Shown: one piece after another, positions 34,846 to 43,553 of the stretch | Position numbering within the stretch: the first letter of the stretch is position 1 | Layout of the letters: each line of letters begins with the position of its first letter | Origin: Aldehydirespirator sp028819505 | GTDB lineage: Bacteria; Actinomycetota; Acidimicrobiia; Acidimicrobiales; Aldehydirespiratoraceae | Length of the DNA: 64,000 nt | NCBI GenBank assembly: GCA_965207755.1 | Contig: OZ242297.1 | Span: 3,720,001-3,784,000 of the forward strand | Direction of reading: 5' to 3' | Position numbers and translations under genes: made by a program | Notes under the pieces: model-generated | What the model saw: the letters and a program-made list of their open reading frames with translations, nothing else | Told to the model about the DNA's origin: nothing | Databases searched by the model: none

Positions 34846-34947
34846 AGTGTGTCCACTGTGTTCGTGTGTTCTCCCAAGATACGCCAAGCCTAGCCTTCCC
34901 GCCTTCCCGCCGACACCGGTTGCGGGGGCCGGTGCCGGAATGTCGCG

Positions 34948-35070
34948 TCAGGGTTCCTGGGTGGTCGGCGCGAGCCACACTTGGGGCCGCAGCGCGACGA
35001 CATCGCCTTGGCGGCACAGGCTGAGTTGGTCGATCTGCTCGTCAGTGAGCCACTCGCTGATCGTTGACAC
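34948..35070 (-). CDS. Possible 40-aa ORF or gene remnant
   Basis: A GTG-started 40-codon ORF in the 402-bp gap between the Uma2 and MpaB genes. The peptide begins VSTISEWLTDEQIDQL and ends VALRPQVWLAPTTQEP. It has protein-like composition and regular GC-rich third positions, but no ribosome binding site I can trust and no family I can name. It could be the surviving N-terminus of a decayed gene. The rest of the gap (35071-35247) shows nothing recognisable apart from the upstream region of the MpaB gene. Confidence 0.3.
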   Translation of the reverse strand: MSTISEWLTDEQIDQLSLCRQGDVVALRPQVWLAPTTQEP

Positions 35071-35247
35071 GCGTCACCGGCATTGTTCGTCGTCGATCAC
35101 GCGTGCGGAGCGAAAATCGCCGTGTACTCGTCCGCGCAGCCCTGCCCTTGGAGTTGAGCCTGCCGGGCTCCGCTGCGTGCCGGTGGGCGCGCCGCGGTTA
35201 CGCTTCAACGGGTTGTGCAGATGCAGCTTCGGAAGGGCGAGTCCTAG

Positions 35248-36483
35248 ATGGTGCAGGATGATCGGAAAGCCGAGTCGGGCACCGAGGCGCCTGCAGCCGC
35301 TGAGCCGTTGGCAGTGCCCTCCGAGTACATCGCGTCCTACGAACGAGCCCGGGCCGCCGATCCCTCCAGGGCACGGAACTACATCGTCCACACGATGATC
35401 GGGGACCCGGTCTGCGACACCATGATGGCGCAGCTCGCCGAGGTCCCGTTGCAGGAAGCGGACCGGTTCATACGCGCGGCCATCGAGGATCCCGACGACC
35501 CCGCGCTGAAGGATGCGCCGGCCTCGGTGCAGGCGTTCGTCGAGGAGTTGGAGACCGTCCCGGAATGGGTCGACCACGACGCCTTCCGCGGTGGTGTCCG
35601 CGCCTTCCACCGGGACTCGTCGGCGTGCCTGGCAGCGATGCTGGGAGGCGTGCTGGTCGAGGGGTTCACGACCACTATCGCCAGGTCCTTCTTCATCACC
35701 GGAAGGCTTCGCGACCAGGGCGTGCGGCGACTCCGGCAGAACAACCGCCACATGATCGAGCTGTTCCTGCCGGGCGGCCTGGACGTACGCGGCGACGGCT
35801 GGCGCCTCTCGGTGCGCATCCGGCTGATCCACGCCAAGGTCAGGCATCTGTTCAACACGTCCGACGACTGGGACACCGCCGCCTGGGGAGAGCCCCTGAG
35901 CGCGGCCCAGGTCGGCTTCGCGGTCACGGCATTCTCGGCGCGGATGCTGCAGCACATGAGGAGCTTGGGCGCCGACTACAGCGAATCCGAGCGCGACGGC
36001 TTCATGGCGGTGTGGCGCTATTCGGGGCACCTGATGGGCATCCCCGCGTCGGTCCTCTACCGCGACCACGAAGACGCATTGGAAGTGTTCAGAATCGGTC
36101 GTCTCTGCGAGCCGGATCCGGGGCTGGAGTCCGTCGCCCTGGCCAACGCGCTGGTCAACTCGGCCCCGGTCGTCGCAGGCATCACCGAGCCGGCGGCCCG
36201 CCGCAAGCTCGCCAAGTACATCTTCGTGGTGTCGCGGGCGCTGATCGGCGACGAGGTGGCCGACCAGTTGAACTACCCGCCGTCGCGGACGCTCGGAGTG
36301 CTGGCATGGTTCCGCATGCAGCGCCGCTACCACCAGTTGATGCGACGCCGGTTCCCCAAGCTGTCCGGCGAGTCGAGCTTCGCGGCCTTCAGCACGCTGC
36401 TGGAGGTGTCGGCGCTGCAGGAGCTCGGCATCGACTACAGGCTGCCGGACCATGTGTATGCAGAACAGTCCCGCCGGTGGTAG
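35248..36483 (+). CDS. MpaB/DUF2236-family oxygenase
   Basis: A 411-aa protein of the oxygenase MpaB/latex-clearing-protein (DUF2236) family, whose studied members are heme oxygenases. Matching features: GGVLVEGFTTTIARSFFITGRL (about 136-157), the family signature RIRLIHAKVRHL (about 190-201), a bulky helix with FMAVWRYSGHLMGIP (about 252-266), and a C-terminal RMQRRYHQLMRRRFPKL. No signal peptide or membrane anchor is visible. The family is expanded in actinobacteria and the substrate is rarely known. ATG 35248 is the only good start; the ribosome binding site is weak (GGAAGG about 10 bp before). Confidence 0.8.
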   Translation: MVQDDRKAESGTEAPAAAEPLAVPSEYIASYERARAADPSRARNYIVHTMIGDPVCDTMMAQLAEVPLQEADRFIRAAIEDPDDPALKDAPASVQAFVEELETVPEWVDHDAFRGGVRAFHRDSSACLAAMLGGVLVEGFTTTIARSFFITGRLRDQGVRRLRQNNRHMIELFLPGGLDVRGDGWRLSVRIRLIHAKVRHLFNTSDDWDTAAWGEPLSAAQVGFAVTAFSARMLQHMRSLGADYSESERDGFMAVWRYSGHLMGIPASVLYRDHEDALEVFRIGRLCEPDPGLESVALANALVNSAPVVAGITEPAARRKLAKYIFVVSRALIGDEVADQLNYPPSRTLGVLAWFRMQRRYHQLMRRRFPKLSGESSFAAFSTLLEVSALQELGIDYRLPDHVYAEQSRRW

Positions 36484-36543
36484 GGGGCCGGTGGTAGGCG
36501 CTCGGATCCGGGGGTCGCCCGGCGGCAGGCCGCCGGCCAGGGG

Positions 36544-38898
36544 TCAGACCCAGGAATCGCCCGCGGCGGCCTGCTCGGCCTCCAGCGGCGCCTCCACCGG
36601 CAGGGTGATGCGCATCTCGGTGAACTCGCCGGGCTCGGACTCGACCGCGATGCTGCCGCCGTGACGGCGGACGATGTCGCTGGAGATGGACAGGCCGAGA
36701 CCGGTGCCCTGGTTGGTCGGCTTGGTGGTGAAGAAGGGGTTGAAGATCTTCTCGACCACATCGGGGGGCATGCCCGTGCCGTTGTCGCGGATGCGGACCT
36801 CGACGTGGTCGTTGGACCGCGTCGTGGAGAGCCACAGCGTCGGCTGGAAGCCGGCGTTGCCGGCCGCGATCTCGGCGCGGTGGCGGTCGTTGGTGGCGTG
36901 GCCCGCGTTGGTCACCATGTTCAGGAACACCCGCCCCAGGTCCTGGGCGATCACCTTGAGCGAGCCCACGTCCGGGTCGAGGTCCTTCTGGATGTCGAGC
37001 TGGAAGTCCGAGTCCAGCGCACGGGTGCTGTGGAACGACAGCTGGGCGTGCTGCTCCAGCAGGCCGTTGATGTCGGTCAGCTGCCACTCGCCGGAGTCGC
37101 GTCCCATCATCAGCATGTCGCGCACGATGCGGTCGGCCCTCTCGCCGTGGGAGCGGATGCGCTCGATGTTGCCGGTCAGGTCGCCGGCTATCTCGTTCAC
37201 GTAGTCCTTGTTGTCGTCGCTGATGTCGTCGCCGATGTCCTCCAGCAGTTCCTTGAGCTCTTCGATGAGCTCCTCGGAGGCCTCGGCGAAATTCTTCACG
37301 AAGTTCAAGGGGTTCTTGATCTCGTGGGCGACGCCGGCGGTGAGCTCGCCCAGAGCGGCCAGCTTCTCCCGCGTGACGATCTGGTCCTGGGCCTTCTGAA
37401 GTTCGGCCAGGACGCCTTCGAGCTGCTCGTTCTTGCCCTGCAGCTCCGAGGCGAGCTGCTCCACCAGGTTGAGGCGCTGGACCTCCAGGGCGTGGCGCCG
37501 GAACACCTCCAAGGTGGCGGCCATGTCCGCGACCTCGTCCCGGCCGATGATCGGGACGGTGACCTCGAGGTCGCCGCCGGCCATGCGCCGCATCCATTCC
37601 GACAGCAGGGCGATGCGCCGCACCAGGGCCTTGCCCACGAAGAACCAGATGATGAACAGGGCGCCGACGATGCTGAACGCGCTGATGGCCAGCAGCAGGG
37701 TGCGGGCGGTGATGATGGCCTGCTCGGACGCGGTGGTGGCCTCCGCGGCCCGGTCCCGGGAGGCGCTCACCAGGCTGTCGACCTCGTCGACCAGCGTGAC
37801 CGAGAGCTGGCTGTTCTGATCCAGGAGCTCCTGGTGGTGCTGGATGATGGTGAAGTCGCTGGCCGCGAGGTCGAACGAGTTCTCCCCGCCTAGCCCCAGT
37901 TCCCGCAGGCGGGAGAAGATCGGGGCCGCGTCGGCATGGAACTGCGTTCCCTGCAACGCCAGGAGGTTCCTGTCGATCCGGCCGGCGGCCGCTTCGAAGC
38001 GCTCCCGCAGCGGCTCGAGCAGGGTCTGGTCGTCCAGGGCGAAGGCGCTGGCCAGGAGGTCGGAGGTGACGTTGGCGTCGGCCTCGAGCTCGGCCAGGCG
38101 CCGGTACCGGAAGACCTCGTCCTCGGAGAAGTGCTCCGATCGGGGAGCTGAGGACTCATAGAGCTCGGAGTGGCCGGTGAGGGTGTAGAAGAGCTGGTCG
38201 TCCAGGGCGGGGACCAGGACGTCGCTCACTCGGGCCCGCAGGTTCACGAGCTCCGCCTGTTGCACCGCTCGCTGCTCGGTGATGTCGAACCTCTCCGAGA
38301 CCTCGCGCCGGATCTCGGCGATGTTGGCGATCAGGGTGTCGGCGCTCTCGCGGATGCGGGCCACGCCGGCGTCGTCGCTGTCGCTCTGCTCCAGGACCGC
38401 CATCCGCTCCTCGAACTCGAGGACGGTCTGGTCTATCTGCCCGCTCTGCTGCAAGAGCTCCATGGGCGTGGCCGCGGCGGCCAGGCTGGGCGCGGCGTTG
38501 GCGAGGATCCCGCCGTACTGCGCGACGCCGAACGCGGCGACCAGTTCGGGAACGCTTCCCTCGTTGACACGCCTCTGGACGTCGCCGACACGGTTGAAGG
38601 AGAACCACCCGACCAGGCTGGCGGCCAGCGTCATGGCCACCGCTCCGCCGATGCCCAGGTAGAGCTTGGTGGAGATCCGCGACCAGAACCCGAGCGAGGG
38701 CCTCATCTCGTCGTCGTCGGGCGTGTCGTCACCGCCCGACCGGTCGGCGCCACCGGCTACCGGTCCGTCCGGAGGCGGCGCGACGGCGTCCTCCACCGGT
38801 TCGTCGGGCAACGGAGTCACGGGCCCATCCGCCACCGGTTCGTCGGGCAACGGAGTCACGGGCCCATCCGCCACCGGTTCGTCGGGCAACGGAGTCAC
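36544..38898 (-). CDS. Membrane histidine kinase with HAMP domain
   Basis: A 784-aa sensor kinase. Order: Pro/Asp-rich N-terminus with a 13-residue tandem repeat (to about 40); TM1 about 80-99; a helical extracytoplasmic sensor of about 300 residues; TM2 about 403-425; HAMP (about 425-475); a coiled coil; HisKA with GVAHEIKNPLNFV (His about 526); and HATPase_c with NMVTNAGHA, DNGTGMP, FFTTK and GTGLGL. It autophosphorylates and would signal to the response regulator at 40646-41818 in the same operon. The gene begins 34 bp after the binding-lipoprotein gene, suggesting that protein presents a ligand to it. GTG 38898 is the only start keeping the repeat coding; ATG 38706 is an alternative. Confidence 0.87.
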   Translation of the reverse strand: MTPLPDEPVADGPVTPLPDEPVADGPVTPLPDEPVEDAVAPPPDGPVAGGADRSGGDDTPDDDEMRPSLGFWSRISTKLYLGIGGAVAMTLAASLVGWFSFNRVGDVQRRVNEGSVPELVAAFGVAQYGGILANAAPSLAAAATPMELLQQSGQIDQTVLEFEERMAVLEQSDSDDAGVARIRESADTLIANIAEIRREVSERFDITEQRAVQQAELVNLRARVSDVLVPALDDQLFYTLTGHSELYESSAPRSEHFSEDEVFRYRRLAELEADANVTSDLLASAFALDDQTLLEPLRERFEAAAGRIDRNLLALQGTQFHADAAPIFSRLRELGLGGENSFDLAASDFTIIQHHQELLDQNSQLSVTLVDEVDSLVSASRDRAAEATTASEQAIITARTLLLAISAFSIVGALFIIWFFVGKALVRRIALLSEWMRRMAGGDLEVTVPIIGRDEVADMAATLEVFRRHALEVQRLNLVEQLASELQGKNEQLEGVLAELQKAQDQIVTREKLAALGELTAGVAHEIKNPLNFVKNFAEASEELIEELKELLEDIGDDISDDNKDYVNEIAGDLTGNIERIRSHGERADRIVRDMLMMGRDSGEWQLTDINGLLEQHAQLSFHSTRALDSDFQLDIQKDLDPDVGSLKVIAQDLGRVFLNMVTNAGHATNDRHRAEIAAGNAGFQPTLWLSTTRSNDHVEVRIRDNGTGMPPDVVEKIFNPFFTTKPTNQGTGLGLSISSDIVRRHGGSIAVESEPGEFTEMRITLPVEAPLEAEQAAAGDSWV

Positions 38899-38909
38899 GG
38901 GCCCATCCG
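38793..38909 (-). repeat. 39-bp tandem repeat, three perfect copies
   Basis: Units at 38793-38831, 38832-38870 and 38871-38909 are identical. They encode repeated PLPDEPVADGPVT at the cytoplasmic N-terminus of the histidine kinase. Perfect identity points to recent expansion or ongoing slippage. The last unit runs past the proposed GTG start. Confidence 0.95.
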
Positions 38910-38932
38910 GCGACGGTCGTCGAGGGGGGAGC

Positions 38933-40210
38933 TCACCGGGCCACCCAGAGAACGGTCTCGTGCAGGGTGTGGACCGGGTGGTACTTGCCGTCGGAGCCGA
39001 TCACCGTCAGGAACACCTCGTCGGAGCCCTGGTTGTCGCCGTCGCCGAAGTGAAGCTTGAACCCGTCTATGTCGAAGTCGCCGCGGTCGATCAACCGGTC
39101 GAGCAGGCAGGATCGGTCGACCTCCGCCCCGCACTCATGGAGCGCCGCGATCACCATCCGCCCCGCCAGATAGCCCTCGAGCGACACGAACCCGGGCTCC
39201 GCCAGCGGATCGTGGCTCGCCAGTGCGTCCAGGTAGGAGTGGACGACGGGCAGGGAGTCATCCTCCGGGAACGGGACGACCTGGGTCACCAGCACCCCGG
39301 CGCCGGCGGGCCCGAGCTCTTGGGCCAGGGCGTTGCTGCCCACGAAGGAGACCGTCATGAAGACCGCGTCCATGTCCGTGCGGCGCGCCCACAGGATGAG
39401 CCTCGAGACCGGCTCGTAGGCGCCGATCATGATCACCGCCTCGGGGTCGCCCTGCTGCAGGTCGAGCAGGGCCGTCTTCACCGCGGTGGTGTTGCGGGGG
39501 TAGATCCCGATCGAGGCGAGCTCCATGTCCCGGCGCTCGAGCGCCGCGACCGTGCCCCGGAACCCGGCCCGTCCGAAGGAGTCGTTCTGGTACATGACGC
39601 TGATCCGGGTGATCCCGAGGTCCTCCGTGAGGCGGGCCACCATCTCCTCGGTCTCCTGGTTGTAGGAGGCTCGCAGGTTGATGATGTTGTCCCACTCGTC
39701 GTCGCGGAGGAAGGCGGCGCCGGTGAAGGGTGCGATGTAGGGGACCCCGGCGTTGCGGGCGATCGGAGTGGCGGAGCGCGACGTGGGGGTGCCCACCGCG
39801 CCGATGAGCGCGAACACCTGCTCCTGCTCGATGAGATGGCGCGTCATCACGATCGCGTCCTCGGGCTCGTACGCGTCGTCGAGGGACCGCAGCTCCAGGA
39901 CGCGCCCGTGGACGCCTCCGGCGGCGTTCACCTCGGCGAACGCGGCCAGTATCCCCAGCCTCATGTTGATGCCCAGTTCCTCGGCCGGTCCGCTGAGCGC
40001 GGCAGACTGCCCGAACACGATGCGTTCCTCGGTCAGGCCCTGCGAGTCCCCCTCCGGCTCGGCGACGGGCTGGACCGGCGCCGACTCGCCGATGTCCGGG
40101 GCGTCCACAGGTTCTCCGTCGGCGCTGCACGCAGCGAGCAGCGCCGCGACCGCCACCGCCGGCCATCCGCCTGCAGTCCATCGGCGACGCGGCCCGCGGC
40201 GGTGGGTCAT
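38933..40210 (-). CDS. Branched-chain-amino-acid-type binding lipoprotein
   Basis: A 425-aa type-I periplasmic binding protein of the LivJ/amide-binding class. It has a lipoprotein signal peptide with a lipobox at LLAACS (Cys28), then FGQSAALSGPAEELG at the start of the ligand-binding fold, and the typical VFALIGAVGTPTSRSATPIARNAGVPYIAPFTGA segment. No permease or ATPase lies nearby. Its neighbours are an anti-sigma kinase (stop overlaps this ATG by 4 bp) and a membrane histidine kinase downstream. I therefore read it as the ligand-sensing partner of the kinase rather than part of an importer. Ligands of this class include amino acids and small amides. Confidence 0.85.
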   Translation of the reverse strand: MTHRRGPRRRWTAGGWPAVAVAALLAACSADGEPVDAPDIGESAPVQPVAEPEGDSQGLTEERIVFGQSAALSGPAEELGINMRLGILAAFAEVNAAGGVHGRVLELRSLDDAYEPEDAIVMTRHLIEQEQVFALIGAVGTPTSRSATPIARNAGVPYIAPFTGAAFLRDDEWDNIINLRASYNQETEEMVARLTEDLGITRISVMYQNDSFGRAGFRGTVAALERRDMELASIGIYPRNTTAVKTALLDLQQGDPEAVIMIGAYEPVSRLILWARRTDMDAVFMTVSFVGSNALAQELGPAGAGVLVTQVVPFPEDDSLPVVHSYLDALASHDPLAEPGFVSLEGYLAGRMVIAALHECGAEVDRSCLLDRLIDRGDFDIDGFKLHFGDGDNQGSDEVFLTVIGSDGKYHPVHTLHETVLWVAR

Positions 40211-40638
40211 CTCTCTCTGCGGGCGACGATCTTCAGGCGGTTCTTCCCCGACTCCCTGCAGTACTCCACGCCGTCCATGAGGGTCTTGGTGAAGTGAACA
40301 CCCAGTCCGCCGATCGGCCGGTCCTCTATCGGAGACGTCAGATCCGGCTCGGGCGCCTCGGTCAGGGGATCGAACGGGATGCCGTCGTCGACGATCTCGA
40401 TGACGAGATCCTCTTGGAGGGAGGTCACCTCCACCTCGACGTCGCCGCCCCGGCCCTCGTGGGCATAGTCAATGACGTTCTGGGCCAGTTCGTCGATCAC
40501 CAGGCTGACCCGGAACGTCAGCTCGCCGGACCAGCCGTCCCGCTCACCGAGTGCCTCGACGGCCGCGACCAACTCCGGCAGCTCCTCGTAGCTGGAGCGG
40601 ACCTGCTCGCCGTTGGTGTTGGTGGTCAGGAACAGCAT
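40207..40638 (-). CDS. Anti-sigma-type serine kinase (RsbW-like ATPase)
   Basis: A 143-aa GHKL ATPase of the RsbW/SpoIIAB group. The N-box is DELAQNVIDYAHEG (about 49-62) and the G1 box is DDGIPFDP (about 87-94), with GGLGVHFTKTLMD (about 110-122) as the lid. Proteins of this group bind a sigma factor and phosphorylate the STAS antagonist. It follows the RR-PP2C gene by 7 bp and overlaps the binding lipoprotein gene by 4 bp, and the matching STAS protein is at 41851-42189. No sigma factor gene is present in the window, so its target must be elsewhere. ATG 40638 was chosen over a longer frame that overlaps the phosphatase gene. Confidence 0.85.
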   Translation of the reverse strand: MLFLTTNTNGEQVRSSYEELPELVAAVEALGERDGWSGELTFRVSLVIDELAQNVIDYAHEGRGGDVEVEVTSLQEDLVIEIVDDGIPFDPLTEAPEPDLTSPIEDRPIGGLGVHFTKTLMDGVEYCRESGKNRLKIVARRER

Positions 40639-40645
40639 CGCGCGG

Positions 40646-41818
40646 TCAGTTCTCCCGACGCAGCACGAGACAGGTCGTGTCGTCGAATTGCGGCACGTCG
40701 CCGGCGAAATCGTTGACGAGGTCGATGACTCGATGGCCGGCGTCCTCTGCATCGCCCGGGGGATCGGCCTCGAAGGCCTCGCGCAGCCGGGCCAGGCCCA
40801 GCTGCTCCTCCTCGGCGTTGATGGCCTCGGTCACGCCGTCGGTGTAGAGAACGACGGTCTCACCGGGCGCCAACTCGTAGGACTGCTGGAGGAAGTCGAA
40901 CCCGGGCAGCACGCCCAAGGCGAGGCCGTCGGTCACCGGCAGCTGGGTGCTGCTGCCGTCCGCGTGAATGACGAGGGGCGGGTCGTGGCCTCCGTCGGCG
41001 TAGGTGAGCACACCGGTCGTCGGGTCGTACACGGCGTAGATCATGGTGACGAACATGCAGGCGTCGTTGTCCTCGTTGAGAACGTCGTTCACCTCCGTCA
41101 GCGCCTCGCCGGGACCGTCGGCCCGCATGGCCGCACCCTTCAGCAGCGTGCGGCTCGACATCATGAACAGCGCCGCGGGCACGCCCTTCCCGGACACGTC
41201 CGCGATGGCCAGGCCCACCCTGTTGTCGGACAGACCGATCACGTCGAAGAAGTCGCCCCCCACGTTGCGGGCAGGCTGCATGGTGCCGAACAGCTTGTAG
41301 TTGTCGTTGCGGGCGAACTTGTTCGGCAGGATGGACTGCTGCATCATGCTTGCGACGTTCAGTTCGTTCTGCAGGACGACGAGCTTGTCTCGCGCGCTGA
41401 GGGCCTCCTTCCATTCACGAATGTGCTGCAGAGTTCGATCTATCGTGAACTTCAAGTCGTCGAAGTCGACCGGCTTCGTGACGAAATCGAAGGCGCCGCG
41501 GTTCATGGCGATCCGGATGTTCTTCATATCGCCGTAAGCGGAGATTATGACGGCCCGTATGTCCGGGGCTACGTCCGGGATGCGCTCCAGTAGCGTGAGA
41601 CCGTCCATCTTGGGCATGTTGATGTCCGACAGGACCATGTCGATGCTCTCATCAGCGTCCAGCGCTTGGAGTGCCTCGACCCCGTCGTGGGCGAACACGA
41701 ACTCGTAGGTGCCGGTCCTGATGTAGCGCCGCATGCGCTGCAGCATGAGAGGCTCGAGATCCGGCTCATCGTCGACCACCAGGATCTTGTGCTTCTGCGG
41801 CGACTCAGTCATCGTCAT
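40646..41818 (-). CDS. Response regulator-PP2C phosphatase (RsbU-like)
   Basis: A 390-aa two-domain protein. Residues 10-130 are a receiver domain with the acidic pair DDEPD (16-20), phosphoacceptor Asp65 in LSDINMPKMDG, and the switch Lys in FVTKPVD (about 113). A short coiled coil (about 130-160) leads to a SpoIIE/PP2C phosphatase with NVGGDFFDV (about 187-195), IADVSGKGVPAALFM (about 207-221), YADGGHDPPLV and DGVTEA. It should dephosphorylate the STAS protein when the receiver is phosphorylated, linking the histidine kinase to the partner switch. A strong GGGAGGA ribosome binding site precedes ATG 41818. Confidence 0.9.
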   Translation of the reverse strand: MTMTESPQKHKILVVDDEPDLEPLMLQRMRRYIRTGTYEFVFAHDGVEALQALDADESIDMVLSDINMPKMDGLTLLERIPDVAPDIRAVIISAYGDMKNIRIAMNRGAFDFVTKPVDFDDLKFTIDRTLQHIREWKEALSARDKLVVLQNELNVASMMQQSILPNKFARNDNYKLFGTMQPARNVGGDFFDVIGLSDNRVGLAIADVSGKGVPAALFMMSSRTLLKGAAMRADGPGEALTEVNDVLNEDNDACMFVTMIYAVYDPTTGVLTYADGGHDPPLVIHADGSSTQLPVTDGLALGVLPGFDFLQQSYELAPGETVVLYTDGVTEAINAEEEQLGLARLREAFEADPPGDAEDAGHRVIDLVNDFAGDVPQFDDTTCLVLRREN

Positions 41819-41850
41819 TGGGATCCTCCCTAGCGGTTTGAGACGGCCAT

Positions 41851-42189
41851 TTATGCGCTGACTGCTGCGAGCGCTTCGGACTGTGAGCCGTGGATCGGAA
41901 TGATCTTGTCGAATCCGCTGATCTTGAACACCTCACGAATCGACTCGTTCATTGAGCAGAGCACGAACCTCACACCACTGCTCTGGAGACTCTTGGCTGT
42001 GAGAAGGATCACCCTCATCCCGGCGCTGCTGATGTAGGAGACCGCCTCGAAGTCCAGCACGACGGCCGGATCGTCCTTGTCGATTGCCGCCTCCAAGCTG
42101 GAATGGAACTCCCGGGAGTTGGAACTGTCGATGCGTCCGTTGGCCCTGGCGATGACTGCTCGACCGTCTCTCTCGGCGCTGATCTCCAT
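41851..42189 (-). CDS. STAS-domain anti-sigma antagonist (RsbV-like)
   Basis: A 112-aa single STAS domain. The phosphorylation segment is AVSYISSAGMRVIL with Ser54 or Ser55 as the target, and the first strand has the family's RIDSSNSREF. Unphosphorylated STAS proteins of this type capture the anti-sigma kinase and free the sigma factor. It is the first gene of the five-gene signalling operon, 32 bp upstream of the RR-PP2C gene, with a GGAGGA ribosome binding site before ATG 42189. Confidence 0.9.
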   Translation of the reverse strand: MEISAERDGRAVIARANGRIDSSNSREFHSSLEAAIDKDDPAVVLDFEAVSYISSAGMRVILLTAKSLQSSGVRFVLCSMNESIREVFKISGFDKIIPIHGSQSEALAAVSA

Positions 42190-42256
42190 GGTTGTGCTCC
42201 TCCGTCGAGTCCTCTGCCGGTCGGGGTGGATGCTACCCCGCGGGCTGTGGCGCGGC

Positions 42257-43468
42257 TCATGCGCGTGCGCCGGGGCCGTAGGTGAGGTGCATGAGGTCGC
42301 CGTCGGCGAACCGGCCGGGTCTGAGCGCTGCCGCGTCGATCGGAGGGGCGCTGCCGACCTGCTCTGCGCCGAGCACCTCGGCGGCGACGACCTCGCCGAT
42401 GCACGGCGACAGCTTGAGTCCGTGTCCGGACAGCCCGACGGCGAGGTACAGGCCGGCCACGCCGGCTATCCCGGAAGCCCACCCGAGGACGGGGTGGTAG
42501 TCCGGCGTGATGTCGTAGGCCCCGCTGGCGCCGGCGACGACCCGGGCCGACCCCAGCGCCGGGAGCCGCTCCGCCAAGGCTCTCTCCAGACGGGCGGCAT
42601 GGTCGTGGAGGGCCGCCGCCGGGGCGTCCGCCAGCGGATCATCGACCGGGGGCATCTCCCGCGGGTACGCCACCGCCACCATCCGGCGGCCCATGTCGGG
42701 ACGGATCACCAGGTTGGAGTTGCCGTCGGTGATGCACGCCTGCAGGGACCGTGCGCCGGGCGCCTGCTCGAGGGTTGCCATGTCGAGGCGCCGCCGCTCG
42801 ATGGGCACGTGTACGCCCAGGGGCTCGAGCAGGTCGGGCGCCCACGCGCCGGTTGCTGCCACGACGACGGGCGCCCTGATCTCGCCCCTGACGGTGGCCA
42901 CTCCGCTCACCGCGCCGTCGGCCACCAGGATCTCCTCGACCGCCAGCGGGGTCAGCACGTCCGCTCCGGCGGCGGCTGCCGCGCCCAGCCAGCTCAAGAC
43001 CATCTTGGTCACGTCGATGTAGCCGCCGTCCGGCTCGTAGGCGCCGCCCGCCAGGCCCCCGGCGTTCACGAGGGGCTCGATGGCCGCGATCTCGTCCGGG
43101 CCCACGAAGCGGGTGTCCACGCCGAGTCCGCGGCCCAACTCGACGTTGCGCCGCAGGCCGTCGATCTGGTTCTCCGACACGATGAGCATGTATCCGAGGC
43201 GGGCGTAGCCGGGGTCGCCGTACCCCACCTCCGAAGCCCAGTTGCGGATGCAGTGGAAGCCTCGCAGGGCCATGCGCACCATGAGCCCGTTGGAGTAGTG
43301 CTGGCGGATCTGGCCGAAGGTGCGTCCTGAGATGCCGCCGACCGGCGGTCGGGCGTCCACCACGACCACCCGGCGGTCCGAGTGTCGGGCGAGCTGGTAG
43401 CCGATGCTGGCGCCCGACACCCCGGCCCCGATGACGACAACATCGGCTTCGGCCGGGACGGCACGCAT
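42257..43468 (-). CDS. FAD-dependent amine/glycine oxidase-like protein (DAO family)
   Basis: A 403-aa DAO-family flavoprotein. The N-terminal motif VVVIGAGVSGASIGYQLARH (about 9-28) binds FAD; GRTFGQIRQHYSN (about 47-59) is the usual segment near the flavin ring; and GLYLAVGLSGHGLKLSPCIGEVVA (about 346-369) is the C-terminal FAD contact. Family members oxidise secondary or primary amines such as sarcosine or glycine to an imine. Malate synthase G immediately upstream in the same direction uses glyoxylate, so a glyoxylate-yielding amine substrate is plausible but unproven. It is only about 30% alike by eye to the flavoprotein at 32896-34227 and is not a recent duplicate. Confidence 0.82.
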   Translation of the reverse strand: MRAVPAEADVVVIGAGVSGASIGYQLARHSDRRVVVVDARPPVGGISGRTFGQIRQHYSNGLMVRMALRGFHCIRNWASEVGYGDPGYARLGYMLIVSENQIDGLRRNVELGRGLGVDTRFVGPDEIAAIEPLVNAGGLAGGAYEPDGGYIDVTKMVLSWLGAAAAAGADVLTPLAVEEILVADGAVSGVATVRGEIRAPVVVAATGAWAPDLLEPLGVHVPIERRRLDMATLEQAPGARSLQACITDGNSNLVIRPDMGRRMVAVAYPREMPPVDDPLADAPAAALHDHAARLERALAERLPALGSARVVAGASGAYDITPDYHPVLGWASGIAGVAGLYLAVGLSGHGLKLSPCIGEVVAAEVLGAEQVGSAPPIDAAALRPGRFADGDLMHLTYGPGARA

Positions 43469-43553
43469 GAGAGCGGATCGTACAATCTGCTGCGGTGCCC
43501 GGGCGGATCCGGCGCCCGACGGGCCCGGCCTCCGGGCTCCGGGCTGCGGCTGC

